Below are positions 26,302-34,640 of a stretch of 62,949 nucleotides of DNA, in pieces. How positions within the stretch are numbered: position 1 is the stretch's first letter; each line of letters begins with the position of its first letter. Below the pieces are notes generated by a model. It saw only the letters and a list, made by a program, of their open reading frames with translations. It had not been told where the DNA came from and made no database searches. The stretch spans positions 1 through 62,949 of the forward strand of contig JARKUZ010000089.1 of the NCBI GenBank assembly GCA_029851945.1, read 5' to 3'. Both the position numbers and the translations under genes were made by a program. This DNA is from Terrisporobacter sp. (GTDB lineage Bacteria > Bacillota_A > Clostridia > Peptostreptococcales > Peptostreptococcaceae).

Positions 26302-26692
26302 ATAAAATCTAAGAAAGAAGCGATCAGAAGATTAAAAAAATCTAATATTAAGAAGACTGTTATGTTAACAGGAGACGTAAAAAGAGTTGGGGAGAAAGTT
26401 GCAAATGAGCTTGCAATGGATTTAGTATATACTGAATTACTTCCAGGGGATAAAGTTGAAAAAGTAGAGGCTTTAATTAAATCAAAATCTGATAAAGGTA
26501 AATTAGCATTTGTTAGTGATGGTATCAATGATGCACCAGTTTTAGCTAGATCAGATATAGGTATAGCTATGGGAGGATTAGGAAGCAGCAGGGATAGCCA
26601 CTATGTGGGAAGCTGTATTTGCTGATGTAGGAGTATCTGTAATAGCTATATTAAATGCTATGAAGGCATTAAATGTAAAAAATGTAGATTAA
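26302..26692 (+). pseudogene. Truncated P1B-type metal ATPase (CadA-like)
   Basis: The remnant starts abruptly 3 bases after the upstream stop, inside the nucleotide-binding domain. It reads RRLKKSNIKKTVMLTGD, then a phosphatase-loop region with VSDGINDAPVLARSDIGIAMGG. At ~26585 the frame shifts, and the sequence jumps to the C-terminal helix (GIATMWEAVFADVGVSVIA, ALNVKNVD-stop at 26690-26692). The membrane domain, DKTGT site and ~30 residues after GLGS are missing. Full-length relatives have over 600 residues, so this is a non-functional relic of a Cd/Zn/Co exporter. A short AGCAGCAG at the junction may have promoted the internal deletion. Confidence 0.9.
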
Positions 26693-26739
26693 TTGTAGGT
26701 GTTACTTTTACGATTTATCTAAATAATTTAAATCTATGA

Positions 26740-26788
26740 AAAGAGATGTTTTAAAATGATTTTCTATCATTAAAGAGCATCTTTTTTT
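26740..26788 (+). terminator. Intrinsic terminator after ATPase relic
   Basis: Imperfect stem AAGAGATG...CATCTTTT with the inner pair AATGAT/ATCATT, then seven T. Confidence 0.65.
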
Positions 26789-26902
26789 ATTTGGTTAAAA
26801 TACCTAATATAGTGTATTAAGTGATATGTAGGAAAATCCAAAATGCTTAAATAGATCTCATTAGGCTTTATAAGAAATGGTGTTTGGGTATTTTTTATAT
26901 AA

Positions 26903-26949
26903 TAAAAAGAGTGTAGATAAGTTTGCTTTTACACAAATCTATCTACACT
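26903..26949 (-). terminator. Intrinsic terminator of nagR-nagA operon
   Basis: Long stem GTGTAGATA/TATCTACAC extended by a TTTG/CAAA pair with two imperfect positions (26910-26925 with 26933-26949), followed by a T-run on the minus strand. Confidence 0.75.
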
Positions 26950-26980
26950 TTCATATTTAGATATTTACCTTTATATAAAC

Positions 26981-28135
26981 TTACTCATTAGCTTTATATT
27001 TACATACACCATTTATATAAGTCTCATATACATTTAAATTATTATCTATAACTATAAAATCCGCATCCATACCTTGGTCTATACAACCACATACATCATT
27101 AATATTACAACTTAAAGCAGGCACATATGAAGCCATTTTTATTGCCTCTTCTAAAGTTGCTATATTCCAATCAATTACATTTTTAATAGCGTTATTCATT
27201 GTTAATACGCTTCCAGCCAAGCTTCCGCTACTTAATCTTGCAACTCCATTTTTTACATTAACATTAAATTTCCCAAGAATATACTCACCATCAGGCATAG
27301 CACCAGCCCTCATACAATCTGTAATCAAGGCAATGTTATCTCTAGATTTAATATCCATCATTATTTTAGCAGCAATAGGGCTTACATGATGTCCATCACA
27401 TATTAGCTCGGCATATGTATCTTTTAATGCCATAGCTGCTCCAACCATTCCAGGTTCTCTATGATTTAATGGGCTCATACCGTTATATGTGTGTACAAAT
27501 ATTTTAGCACCTGAATTAACTACTTTCTCGGCTTGTTCAAATGTAGCTGAACTATGCCCAAGTGCTATTGATATATTGTTTTTAGTAGCGTATTTAGTAA
27601 ATTCTACTGCACCTTCACGTTCTGGGGCAATTGCTATTTTCTTTATTAAGTTTCCTGATTTTTCTTGCCATTTTTTTAGAGTATTAATTTCAGGGTCCTT
27701 AAAATATTTTTCATTCTGGGCACCCTTATGTTTTTCAGTAAAAAATGGTCCTTCTAAGAAAATCCCTTGTATTTTTGCACCCTCAACTTTTTTGTAATTA
27801 TTACTTATATTTTCTATAGATTCATTTAGTGTTTCTATAGAATCAGTTAAAGTTGTTGGTAGAAAAGAAGTTACTCCATATTTTAGTAATCCTTTTGAAA
27901 TTGTATTAATAGCCTCAAATGTGTTATCCATAACATCAGCATTTAAAAGACCATGTATGTGAGTATCGACTAAACCTGGAGCAATATATTTACCTGAGTA
28001 ATCTATTATATTGTCATTAATATCTGGTTTTTCTTTTTGAAATTTACCAAATTTACCATCAATTATACTAAGGTATCCCTTTTCTTCTACACCATATTTC
28101 ATAAAAAACTTATCTGCATAAATAAAATTTTTCAA
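26981..28135 (-). CDS. nagA: N-acetylglucosamine-6-phosphate deacetylase
   Basis: 384 residues. Amidohydrolase fold with DTHIHG (HxH), the LEGPFF Glu ligand, the GHSSAT His, HTYNGM, the substrate-binding DGHHV and catalytic Asp in LITDCMRAGAMPDG. The usual TDAM context reads TDCM. It removes acetate from GlcNAc-6-phosphate, and homologues also accept GalNAc-6-phosphate. It lies 38 bases behind the NagR-type regulator on the same strand. Because the adjacent genes encode AgaS, a PfkB kinase and a class II aldolase rather than NagB, it probably also feeds the galactosamine branch. Confidence 0.92.
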   Translation of the reverse strand: MKNFIYADKFFMKYGVEEKGYLSIIDGKFGKFQKEKPDINDNIIDYSGKYIAPGLVDTHIHGLLNADVMDNTFEAINTISKGLLKYGVTSFLPTTLTDSIETLNESIENISNNYKKVEGAKIQGIFLEGPFFTEKHKGAQNEKYFKDPEINTLKKWQEKSGNLIKKIAIAPEREGAVEFTKYATKNNISIALGHSSATFEQAEKVVNSGAKIFVHTYNGMSPLNHREPGMVGAAMALKDTYAELICDGHHVSPIAAKIMMDIKSRDNIALITDCMRAGAMPDGEYILGKFNVNVKNGVARLSSGSLAGSVLTMNNAIKNVIDWNIATLEEAIKMASYVPALSCNINDVCGCIDQGMDADFIVIDNNLNVYETYINGVCKYKANE

Positions 28136-28173
28136 AGTTAATCCCCCTAATTACATTATATTTGGTATGATTC

Positions 28174-28899
28174 TTATCTTAAGTGCCTTATTTTATATAC
28201 AAATTTGTCGCTTCTAGCAACACTTAGAGTAAATTCAATAACTATATTATTATCATTATATGTAGTACGAAGTAATTTTAGGCATGCTGAATCTATTGGT
28301 ACTTCTAATAATTCTGCTTCTTTATCAGATACTATACCTGCAGAAAATTCTTCATCAGCCACTTTAATAATTTCTCCGTAGTCTTCTCTAAATATTTCAT
28401 ATAAAGGTTTTTGGATAACTTTTTCTTGTGTTAATCCCACAAACTCCCTCATAGGAAGGTATGTTCTTTCAAGCATCATAGGAATATTATCTGCAAGTCT
28501 TAGACGCATTATTTTTATTATTTTTTCACCAGGGTTTATACCTAACTTTTCAGAAAAATATTTTGTACTTTCGACTATCTCAAATGATAATACTTTCGTA
28601 CTTGGATTTTTTCCTTGAGCTTTCATATGATCAGTAAAACTATAACTATCCATTAAATTTTGTGAATTTTGATTAAGTGCAGCAACGAAAGTTCCTTTTC
28701 CATGTCTTTTGTATATATACCCCATATGCTCTAAGTCAGCCATGGCTAATCTAACTGTGGTCCTACTTACTCCATATTCATCACAAATTTTTCTTTCTGA
28801 TAGCATCCTATCATTAGGCTCCATCTCATTTTCGATTTTATTTCTTAGTATTTCAACCAATTGATCATATATTGGTCTTTTATCATTTCTATTTATCAT
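28174..28899 (-). CDS. nagR: GntR-family regulator (NagR/YvoA-like)
   Basis: 241 residues: N-terminal GntR winged helix (~5-75, EYGVSRTTVRLAMADLEHMGYIYK) and a UTRA effector domain (~95-235). This architecture matches NagR/DasR-type repressors of amino-sugar genes, which respond to hexosamine phosphates. The palindrome GTGGTTATTACCAC lies at its own start site and similar sites precede the kinase and agaS genes, so it likely governs the whole 26981-32407 segment. Confidence 0.9.
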   Translation of the reverse strand: MINRNDKRPIYDQLVEILRNKIENEMEPNDRMLSERKICDEYGVSRTTVRLAMADLEHMGYIYKRHGKGTFVAALNQNSQNLMDSYSFTDHMKAQGKNPSTKVLSFEIVESTKYFSEKLGINPGEKIIKIMRLRLADNIPMMLERTYLPMREFVGLTQEKVIQKPLYEIFREDYGEIIKVADEEFSAGIVSDKEAELLEVPIDSACLKLLRTTYNDNNIVIEFTLSVARSDKFVYKIRHLR

Positions 28900-28920
28900 A
28901 AAAATTTTAATCCTCTCTAA

Positions 28921-28934
28921 GTGGTTATTACCAC
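28921..28934. promoter_or_regulatory. NagR operator 1
   Basis: GTGGT-N4-ACCAC palindrome, 6 bases downstream of the -10 box of the nagR promoter on the minus strand, giving autorepression. Confidence 0.75.
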
Positions 28935-28940
28935 ATATTA

Positions 28941-28969
28941 ATTATAAAATGTTCAACTATTTCTGTCAA
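28941..28969 (-). promoter_or_regulatory. Consensus promoter of nagR-nagA
   Basis: On the minus strand TTGACA (28969-28964), 17-base spacer, TATAAT (28946-28941): a perfect sigma-A promoter. Confidence 0.85.
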
Positions 28970-29032
28970 TGAGTAAAGTACAGAGATATCTGAGCAAGGT
29001 AAATTATCAATTTATGCCAAGACTACATAGTG

Positions 29033-29061
29033 TTGACAAAAAGAATAAAATAATTTATATT
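29033..29061 (+). promoter_or_regulatory. Promoter of PfkB kinase gene
   Basis: TTGACA (29033-29038), 17-base spacer, TATATT (29056-29061). Confidence 0.82.
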
Positions 29062-29065
29062 CAAA

Positions 29066-29079
29066 GTGGTAGTAACCAC
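29066..29079. promoter_or_regulatory. NagR operator 2
   Basis: GTGGTAGTAACCAC, same 5-4-5 form as operator 1, 4 bases after the -10 box. Its presence shows that the kinase start must lie downstream, at 29131. Confidence 0.75.
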
Positions 29080-29130
29080 ATAGGAGGTTATAGATTAGGG
29101 GTTTGTATATTAATAAAAGGAGAATTAATT

Positions 29131-30060
29131 ATGATTACGACAATAACATTCAATCCATCTATAGATAGAATGTATAGAGTAAATAGTATAAATATAGGTG
29201 AAGTTCAAAGAGTAGTAAGTACAAATGCAACTGCTGGAGGAAAGGGTTTAAACGTAACTAAAGTATGCAAAATTTTAGGAGAAAATCCTTTAGCTATGGG
29301 ATTTATAGGGGGATTTAATGGAGCATTTATAAAAGATGAACTTAGAAAATTAGATATAAAAAACAAATTTACAGAAATAAAGCAAGAGACTAGAAATTGT
29401 TTAAATATAATTGAAGACGATAAGGTAAGTACAGAGTTTTTAGAAAAAGGGCCAATAATAGAAAAGAGTGATTTAGAAAAGTTTGAAAATGATATAAAAG
29501 AAGTAATAAAAGATACTAAAATATTAATAGCTTCAGGTAGCTACTGTCAAAATATGCCACTAGATTATTATGAAAAGATAGGTCATATATGCAGAGAAAA
29601 TAATATAAAATTTATATTAGATACATCAGGAGAGCCGTTAAAAGTAGCATTAAAATCAAAGCCATATTTAATAAAACCTAACACAGATGAAATAAGACAG
29701 ATATTAGGAACAAATGTAGAGTCAAGAGATGAGATTATTTCTGCAGGAAAAAAACTTCTTGAAATGGGAGCACAAAATGTATGTATATCTCTAGGAAAAT
29801 ATGGAATGATTTACCTAAACGAAGATGGAGTATATGAAGCAAAAGTACCAAAGATAGAAGCGTTAAATACTGTAGGTAGTGGAGATAGTACAATAGCTGG
29901 ATTTGGTGTAGGTATTTTGAGAGGATATGAAGTAGAAGACTTGCTTAAACTTTCGAATGCTTGTGGTATAAGCAATGCTCTTAACATAGAAACTGGATTT
30001 GTAACTTTAGAAGAAGTTGAAAAATATCAAGGCTTAGTTAAAGTAACAAAATTAAGTTAG
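29131..30060 (+). CDS. PfkB hexose-phosphate kinase (LacC/FruK-like)
   Basis: 309 residues from ATG 29131, after AAAGGAG. The longer open frame from 28969 covers the promoter and operator and is not used. Ribokinase-fold signatures: GGKGLNVTK near the N-terminus, a KPNTDEI segment and the catalytic NTVGSGDSTIAGF (anion hole and Asp base). The family phosphorylates C1 of fructose-1-P or tagatose-6-P type substrates. In this neighbourhood tagatose-6-phosphate kinase is the most sensible role, making tagatose-1,6-bisphosphate for the class II aldolase. 1-phosphofructokinase remains possible. Confidence 0.85.
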   Translation: MITTITFNPSIDRMYRVNSINIGEVQRVVSTNATAGGKGLNVTKVCKILGENPLAMGFIGGFNGAFIKDELRKLDIKNKFTEIKQETRNCLNIIEDDKVSTEFLEKGPIIEKSDLEKFENDIKEVIKDTKILIASGSYCQNMPLDYYEKIGHICRENNIKFILDTSGEPLKVALKSKPYLIKPNTDEIRQILGTNVESRDEIISAGKKLLEMGAQNVCISLGKYGMIYLNEDGVYEAKVPKIEALNTVGSGDSTIAGFGVGILRGYEVEDLLKLSNACGISNALNIETGFVTLEEVEKYQGLVKVTKLS

Positions 30061-30176
30061 TAAAATTTGAGACAAATAGTTTCATAATAATTATTTTTAG
30101 CATATTTTTTTAATTGTAAACTTAATTGTTATTAAAGCATAAAGTTTATAATGAGAAGAATATAAATATTTTATTA

Positions 30177-30205
30177 TTGACAAAAAATTCAAATTAATTT
30201 ATATT
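30177..30205 (+). promoter_or_regulatory. Promoter of agaS operon
   Basis: TTGACA (30177-30182), 17-base spacer, TATATT (30200-30205). Confidence 0.82.
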
Positions 30206-30212
30206 TGGGTTG

Positions 30213-30226
30213 TTGGTAATTACCAC
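30213..30226. promoter_or_regulatory. NagR operator 3
   Basis: TTGGTAATTACCAC, with the perfect 12-bp palindrome TGGTAATTACCA at 30214-30225, placed 7 bases after the -10 box. A looser copy (CTGGT...ACCAG, 30282-30303) lies 60-80 bases further toward the gene. Confidence 0.75.
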
Positions 30227-30337
30227 TTGGGAGAAAATAAAATAGTTTAAGTATGATATATATTTTTTTTATTTAAAATTACTGGTTATAACCTTATTAC
30301 CAGAATTAAATTTGAAAATATGAAAGGGGAAAGTAAT

Positions 30338-31507
30338 ATGTTTAAATTAGAAGAACAAAAGTTACAAGATTTAGGGGCAATAATAACAACAACAGAAATA
30401 AAGCAACAACCTGAATTATGGTTAGAAGCTTATGAAATATATAAGGATAATAAAGAGCAGTTAAATAAGTTTATAGAAAATATCAGCAATAAGCATGGGC
30501 AATTTAGAGTTATATTTACAGGTGCTGGAACTTCAGCTTATGTAGGAAACTCAATACTTCCATATCTTAAAAATAAAAATGATATAAGAAAATGTATAAT
30601 TGAAGCAATACCTACTACAGATATAGTTTCTAATCCATATGATTACTTAAAAAAGGATGTACCAACATTATTAGTTTCATTTGCAAGAAGTGGAAATAGC
30701 CCTGAAAGTTTAGCAGCTCTAAATTTAGGAAGACAAATTGTAGATAATTTTTATCATTTAGCTATAACTTGTGCTCCAGAAGGAAAACTTGCTCAAGTAA
30801 CTAAAAATGATGAAAATAATTATTTATTATTAATGCCATCAAGATCTAATGATAAAGGTTTTGCTATGACAGGGAGTTTCTCATGTATGATGTTAACTGC
30901 CATGTTAATATTTGACAACTTAGAAGAGGATGTAGAGAAATCTTATATAGATGCAATAATAGAAATGGGGAAAAATGTATTAGATAGAAAAGATGAAATA
31001 CATGAGTTAATAAATAAAGATTTTAATAGAGTAGTATATTTAGGGTCTGGAGGCCTAGGTGGATTAACACAAGAAGCACAGTTAAAATTATTAGAACTTA
31101 CAGCAGGAAAAATAGCTACAGCATATGATTCTCCTATGGGATTTAGACATGGTCCAAAGTCGTTCATTGATGAAAATACGCTTATATTTGTATTTGTATC
31201 CAACAATGTATACACAAGAAAATATGATTTAGATGTTTTAGAAGAAATAAATGCAGATAAAATTGCTAAACTTACTTGTGCAATATCAGTAGAAAATGAA
31301 AATAATTTCTCAGGTACAACATTTGGATTTGAAAGAGAATACAATAAATTACCAGATGCATACCTTGCATTCCCATATGTATTATTTGCACAAACTATAT
31401 CACTATTTGCATCAGTAAAATGTAATAATAAACCAGATACACCATCGCCAACAGGGACAGTAAATAGAGTAGTAAAAGGTGTAATAATACACGAATATGA
31501 GAAGTAA
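30338..31507 (+). CDS. agaS: AgaS sugar isomerase/deaminase
   Basis: 389 residues from ATG 30338 after AAAGGGGA; an ATG at 30320 is part of the ribosome-site region. Two SIS domains: the first contains FTGAGTSAYVGN and SFARSGNSPES; the second GSGGLGGLTQEAQLKLLE and the MGFRHGPKSF motif. AgaS converts galactosamine-6-phosphate to tagatose-6-phosphate and ammonia. This enzyme, not NagB, is what points to GalNAc/GalN use. A NagR-type operator precedes it and the aldolase follows after 48 bases. Confidence 0.9.
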   Translation: MFKLEEQKLQDLGAIITTTEIKQQPELWLEAYEIYKDNKEQLNKFIENISNKHGQFRVIFTGAGTSAYVGNSILPYLKNKNDIRKCIIEAIPTTDIVSNPYDYLKKDVPTLLVSFARSGNSPESLAALNLGRQIVDNFYHLAITCAPEGKLAQVTKNDENNYLLLMPSRSNDKGFAMTGSFSCMMLTAMLIFDNLEEDVEKSYIDAIIEMGKNVLDRKDEIHELINKDFNRVVYLGSGGLGGLTQEAQLKLLELTAGKIATAYDSPMGFRHGPKSFIDENTLIFVFVSNNVYTRKYDLDVLEEINADKIAKLTCAISVENENNFSGTTFGFEREYNKLPDAYLAFPYVLFAQTISLFASVKCNNKPDTPSPTGTVNRVVKGVIIHEYEK

Positions 31508-31555
31508 GAAATTGAAAACTTATAAATATTTAGATTAAAATTAGGGGGTATAAAT

Positions 31556-32407
31556 ATGGCATTAGTAACGACAACTGAAATGTTTAAAAAAGCACAAGAG
31601 GGAAAATATGCAGTAGGAGCTTTTAATGTAGAGAATATGGAAATGGTAATGGCTGTTATAGAAGCTGCGGAAGAATTAAATTCTCCAGTTATATTACAAA
31701 CTACTCCATCTACTGTAAAATATGCAGGTCTTGACTATTATTTAGCAAATGCAAAAGTTGCAGCAGAGAGAGCGAAAGTACCTGTAGCAATGCATCTAGA
31801 TCATGGTTCAAGCTTTGATCTTGCAATGAGAGCTTTAAGAACAGGTTATACATCAATAATGATAGATGGTTCTCATCAGAGTTTTGAAGAAAATATATCA
31901 TTATCAAAAGCAGTAGTAGAAGCTTGTAAACCATCCTTTATACCAGTAGAAGCAGAACTTGGAAAAGTTGGTGGAAAAGAGGATGATTTAGATGGTGGAG
32001 AAGGAAGCGCTCATACAGATCCACAAGAAGCAAGAGAATTTGTTGAAAGAACAGGAGTGTCTTCATTAGCTATAGCCATAGGTACAGCACATGGTTTATA
32101 TAAAGGAGAGCCTAAAATAGATTTAGATAGATTATCAGAAATTAAAAAATTAGTTTCAGTACCATTAGTATTACATGGAGGTTCAGGAATACCTGATGAA
32201 ACTATAAAAGAAACTATAAGAAGAGGGATTGTTAAAGTTAACTATGCAACTGAATTAAGAATTGCATATAGTAACGGTGTAAAAAAAGTCTTAAATGAGG
32301 ATCCTGAAGTTATAGATCCAAAGAAATATGGAAAAGCTGGACTTCAATCAGTAAAATCATTTGTAAAAGAAAAGATGGCGGTATGTGGGTCTATAAATAA
32401 AGCATAA
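31556..32407 (+). CDS. Class II aldolase (tagatose/fructose-1,6-bisphosphate)
   Basis: 283 residues with zinc ligands in HLDHG, AIGTAHGLYKG and VLHGGSG, plus the catalytic Asp of the HLDH region. Length and motifs match the GatY/KbaY/FbaA family. Given AgaS and PfkB beside it, the probable job is splitting tagatose-1,6-bisphosphate into dihydroxyacetone phosphate and glyceraldehyde-3-phosphate. Sequence alone does not exclude fructose-1,6-bisphosphate. GGGGG lies before the ATG. Confidence 0.9.
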   Translation: MALVTTTEMFKKAQEGKYAVGAFNVENMEMVMAVIEAAEELNSPVILQTTPSTVKYAGLDYYLANAKVAAERAKVPVAMHLDHGSSFDLAMRALRTGYTSIMIDGSHQSFEENISLSKAVVEACKPSFIPVEAELGKVGGKEDDLDGGEGSAHTDPQEAREFVERTGVSSLAIAIGTAHGLYKGEPKIDLDRLSEIKKLVSVPLVLHGGSGIPDETIKETIRRGIVKVNYATELRIAYSNGVKKVLNEDPEVIDPKKYGKAGLQSVKSFVKEKMAVCGSINKA

Positions 32408-32411
32408 AAAT

Positions 32412-32454
32412 AAAAATATCCTAGAATTATCTTATATAATTCTAGGATATTTTT
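32412..32454 (+). terminator. Strong intrinsic terminator of aga operon
   Basis: 19-bp perfect stem (32412-32430 with 32436-32454) around a CTTAT loop with A/T tails. Confidence 0.9.
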
Positions 32455-32578
32455 ATTTTTGAAAAAGATATGTCATTTATTTAAATAATGGTATAGTTTT
32501 TTCATAAAATTGTTGAAAAATATCGGCTTTTATTGGAAAAAGATTGAAGATATAATTAAAATATAATAAAAAACAAAT

Positions 32579-32619
32579 TATAGGTTTTATTATTGTATCA
32601 AACTATAGATTTTATTATT
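32579..32619 (+). promoter_or_regulatory. Direct repeats upstream of PRD regulator
   Basis: Two 16-base direct repeats TATAG(G/A)TTTTATTATT at 32579 and 32604 are 15/16 identical and 25 bases apart, ~120 bases before the PRD regulator. They could be activator sites of that LicR/ManR-like protein. A weak promoter (TTGACT at 32662 with an AT-rich -10 at ~32685) follows. Confidence 0.45.
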
Positions 32620-32736
32620 ATATATTAAGATACATAAATTTCACTATAAATATAGAAAAGGTTGACTTTTGCAAGAAAATGTTTTTAATTCATAACATTA
32701 TTTAAAAGTATAAAAACAACTGAGGGAGGTGGGTAT

Positions 32737-34638
32737 ATGAGAGAGCGTGTTATTCTTGAATGCTTAAGAAATAGTGGTGACTATTTAAGCCTAGATTATT
32801 TTGCAGATAAGCTAGGGGTATCTACTAGAACTATTAGAAATGAAATTAAGAAGATAGAAAGTATAGAAGAACGCAATGGTTTTAAATTAGAATACAAGAC
32901 CAGACTAGGATATATTTTAAATCTAAAAGACCAAGAAAAGTTCGAGAATTACCTAAAAAACTTACCCTCATATTCAATTGAAAACCCAGAACAACGGATA
33001 GAATCTATAATAGTAGAACTGTTAGTAAATGAAGGTTACAAAACTATAGATCAGTTAAGCAAAAAATTCTTAGTAAGTTCATCTCAAATTAAAAATGATT
33101 TAAAAAAGGTAGATGAAAAGCTAAGAGATACAGGTTTGAAGTTAGAGCGTAAGGCTCATTATGGAATTAAGATAGAAGGATCTGTTAAATCGATTCAAAA
33201 AATATTAGTAGAAAATTATTTAAAAAAAAATAGAAATATAACGGAATATAGAGATAAATTTATAGATAATTTGAAATTAGATGATATTAGAAGCACAATA
33301 AAAAATGTACTTAATAAGTATGGTTTGGAAGCGAACCTAACGGAACTTGAAGAAATATTAGCTCAAATTGTTACTTTGTATATAAGAGTTTATTTAAGAA
33401 CATTAGAAAATATTAATGAATTAAAGTTAGATACAGAAAATTTAATAATAAATGATTTACTAGATAAAATTTTTAAAGACAAAAAATATTGTCTTACCTA
33501 TGAGGAAAATGATTACTTAAAGCAACTTATAAAACTGAGGACTAAAGATAAAAAAGCTGCCATAATGAATGTTGATAAAAGCAAACTTCAAGATATAATA
33601 TATGAATTTTTTAAAGGTGTAGATAAAAAATATAATACTAGTTTTTTAGAAGATAAAGAATTCTTTAATTTACTTTATTTACATATCGCGTCTTTAATAG
33701 AGCGTGTAAAAAGGAATCATAACACAAAAAATCCTTTTTCAGTAAAGATAAGTCAGCAGTATCCAACGGTTTTTAATTTAGCTATTCAACTTTCGAAAGT
33801 TATAGAAAGTGAATATCAGATAAAGATAAGTCAAGAGGAAATAGGTTTTATAGCTACTCATATAGCTGTACCATTTGAAAAAAGGGAAGAAGCTAGTTTT
33901 AATCAAAAATATAAAATAGCAGTAATATGTTCATCAGGTGGGGGAAGTGCATTTCTAATAAAATTAAGGCTAAGAGAAATTTTTCCAAATGCTGAAATAA
34001 AAAACTTTTCTTTATTAGATGAAGAAGAAGTAGTATGTTTTGAGCCAGATTTGATTTTTTCAATAACAAATCCACAATTCAAAACAAATGCTCCAGTTAT
34101 ACTTATAAACGAAATTTTAGATGAATTAGATTATCTAAATATTAAAGAAAGTGTACGATTTGCAGATCAGATAGGAAATTTGTCAAATCCTAAAAAATAT
34201 ATATTAAGTCTGTTTAATAAAAATCATTTTAGATGTATAAAAGAAAAAATTGATTATAAAGATATTCTTGATAATATGTCACAGTGTATAGTTGATGAAG
34301 GTGCTTGTTCTCCAAGTTATCCTCAAGATGTATGGGAAAGAGAAAGTTACTTAAGTACCATTTATACAAATGGTGTATCAATACCTCATCCAATTGAAAT
34401 GACAGGTAATAAAAATATAATATCAGTAGCCTTGATACATTCTGATATTATCCATGAAAATAGAAAACCAAAAATTATTTTTATGATTTCATTAATAAAG
34501 GGAAATCTAGAACTCCACAAACAAATATCTAAATACTTAACTAAGATTATGGCAGATAAGGATATAGTAGATATGCTAAATAGATCACAATCTTATGAAG
34601 AGTTTATGTATAAATTAAAAATCTACATAGGGGGTTAG
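32737..34638 (+). CDS. PRD-domain PTS-linked transcriptional activator
   Basis: 633 residues after GGGAGGTGGG. N-terminal HTH_11-type helix-turn-helix (~5-60) and a second helix-turn-helix (~95-150) are followed by two PTS regulation domains (~180-390, with the conserved HIA/HIAVP His segments). Next come an EIIB-like domain (~395-480; SSGGGSAFLIKLRL, where the usual catalytic Cys is in VICSSG) and a C-terminal EIIA domain (~495-630; VSIPHP active His). This is the LicR/ManR-type architecture: activation depends on HPr- and EIIB-dependent phosphorylation. It is followed 2 bases later by the peptidase gene and should control the PTS operon to ~40079. Confidence 0.88.
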   Translation: MRERVILECLRNSGDYLSLDYFADKLGVSTRTIRNEIKKIESIEERNGFKLEYKTRLGYILNLKDQEKFENYLKNLPSYSIENPEQRIESIIVELLVNEGYKTIDQLSKKFLVSSSQIKNDLKKVDEKLRDTGLKLERKAHYGIKIEGSVKSIQKILVENYLKKNRNITEYRDKFIDNLKLDDIRSTIKNVLNKYGLEANLTELEEILAQIVTLYIRVYLRTLENINELKLDTENLIINDLLDKIFKDKKYCLTYEENDYLKQLIKLRTKDKKAAIMNVDKSKLQDIIYEFFKGVDKKYNTSFLEDKEFFNLLYLHIASLIERVKRNHNTKNPFSVKISQQYPTVFNLAIQLSKVIESEYQIKISQEEIGFIATHIAVPFEKREEASFNQKYKIAVICSSGGGSAFLIKLRLREIFPNAEIKNFSLLDEEEVVCFEPDLIFSITNPQFKTNAPVILINEILDELDYLNIKESVRFADQIGNLSNPKKYILSLFNKNHFRCIKEKIDYKDILDNMSQCIVDEGACSPSYPQDVWERESYLSTIYTNGVSIPHPIEMTGNKNIISVALIHSDIIHENRKPKIIFMISLIKGNLELHKQISKYLTKIMADKDIVDMLNRSQSYEEFMYKLKIYIGG

Positions 34639-34640
34639 AT

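Noticed and set aside
28969..29130. N-terminal extension of the PfkB kinase frame
   Set aside because: The stretch contains the kinase promoter (29033-29061) and NagR operator (29066-29079); a proper ribosome site precedes ATG 29131.
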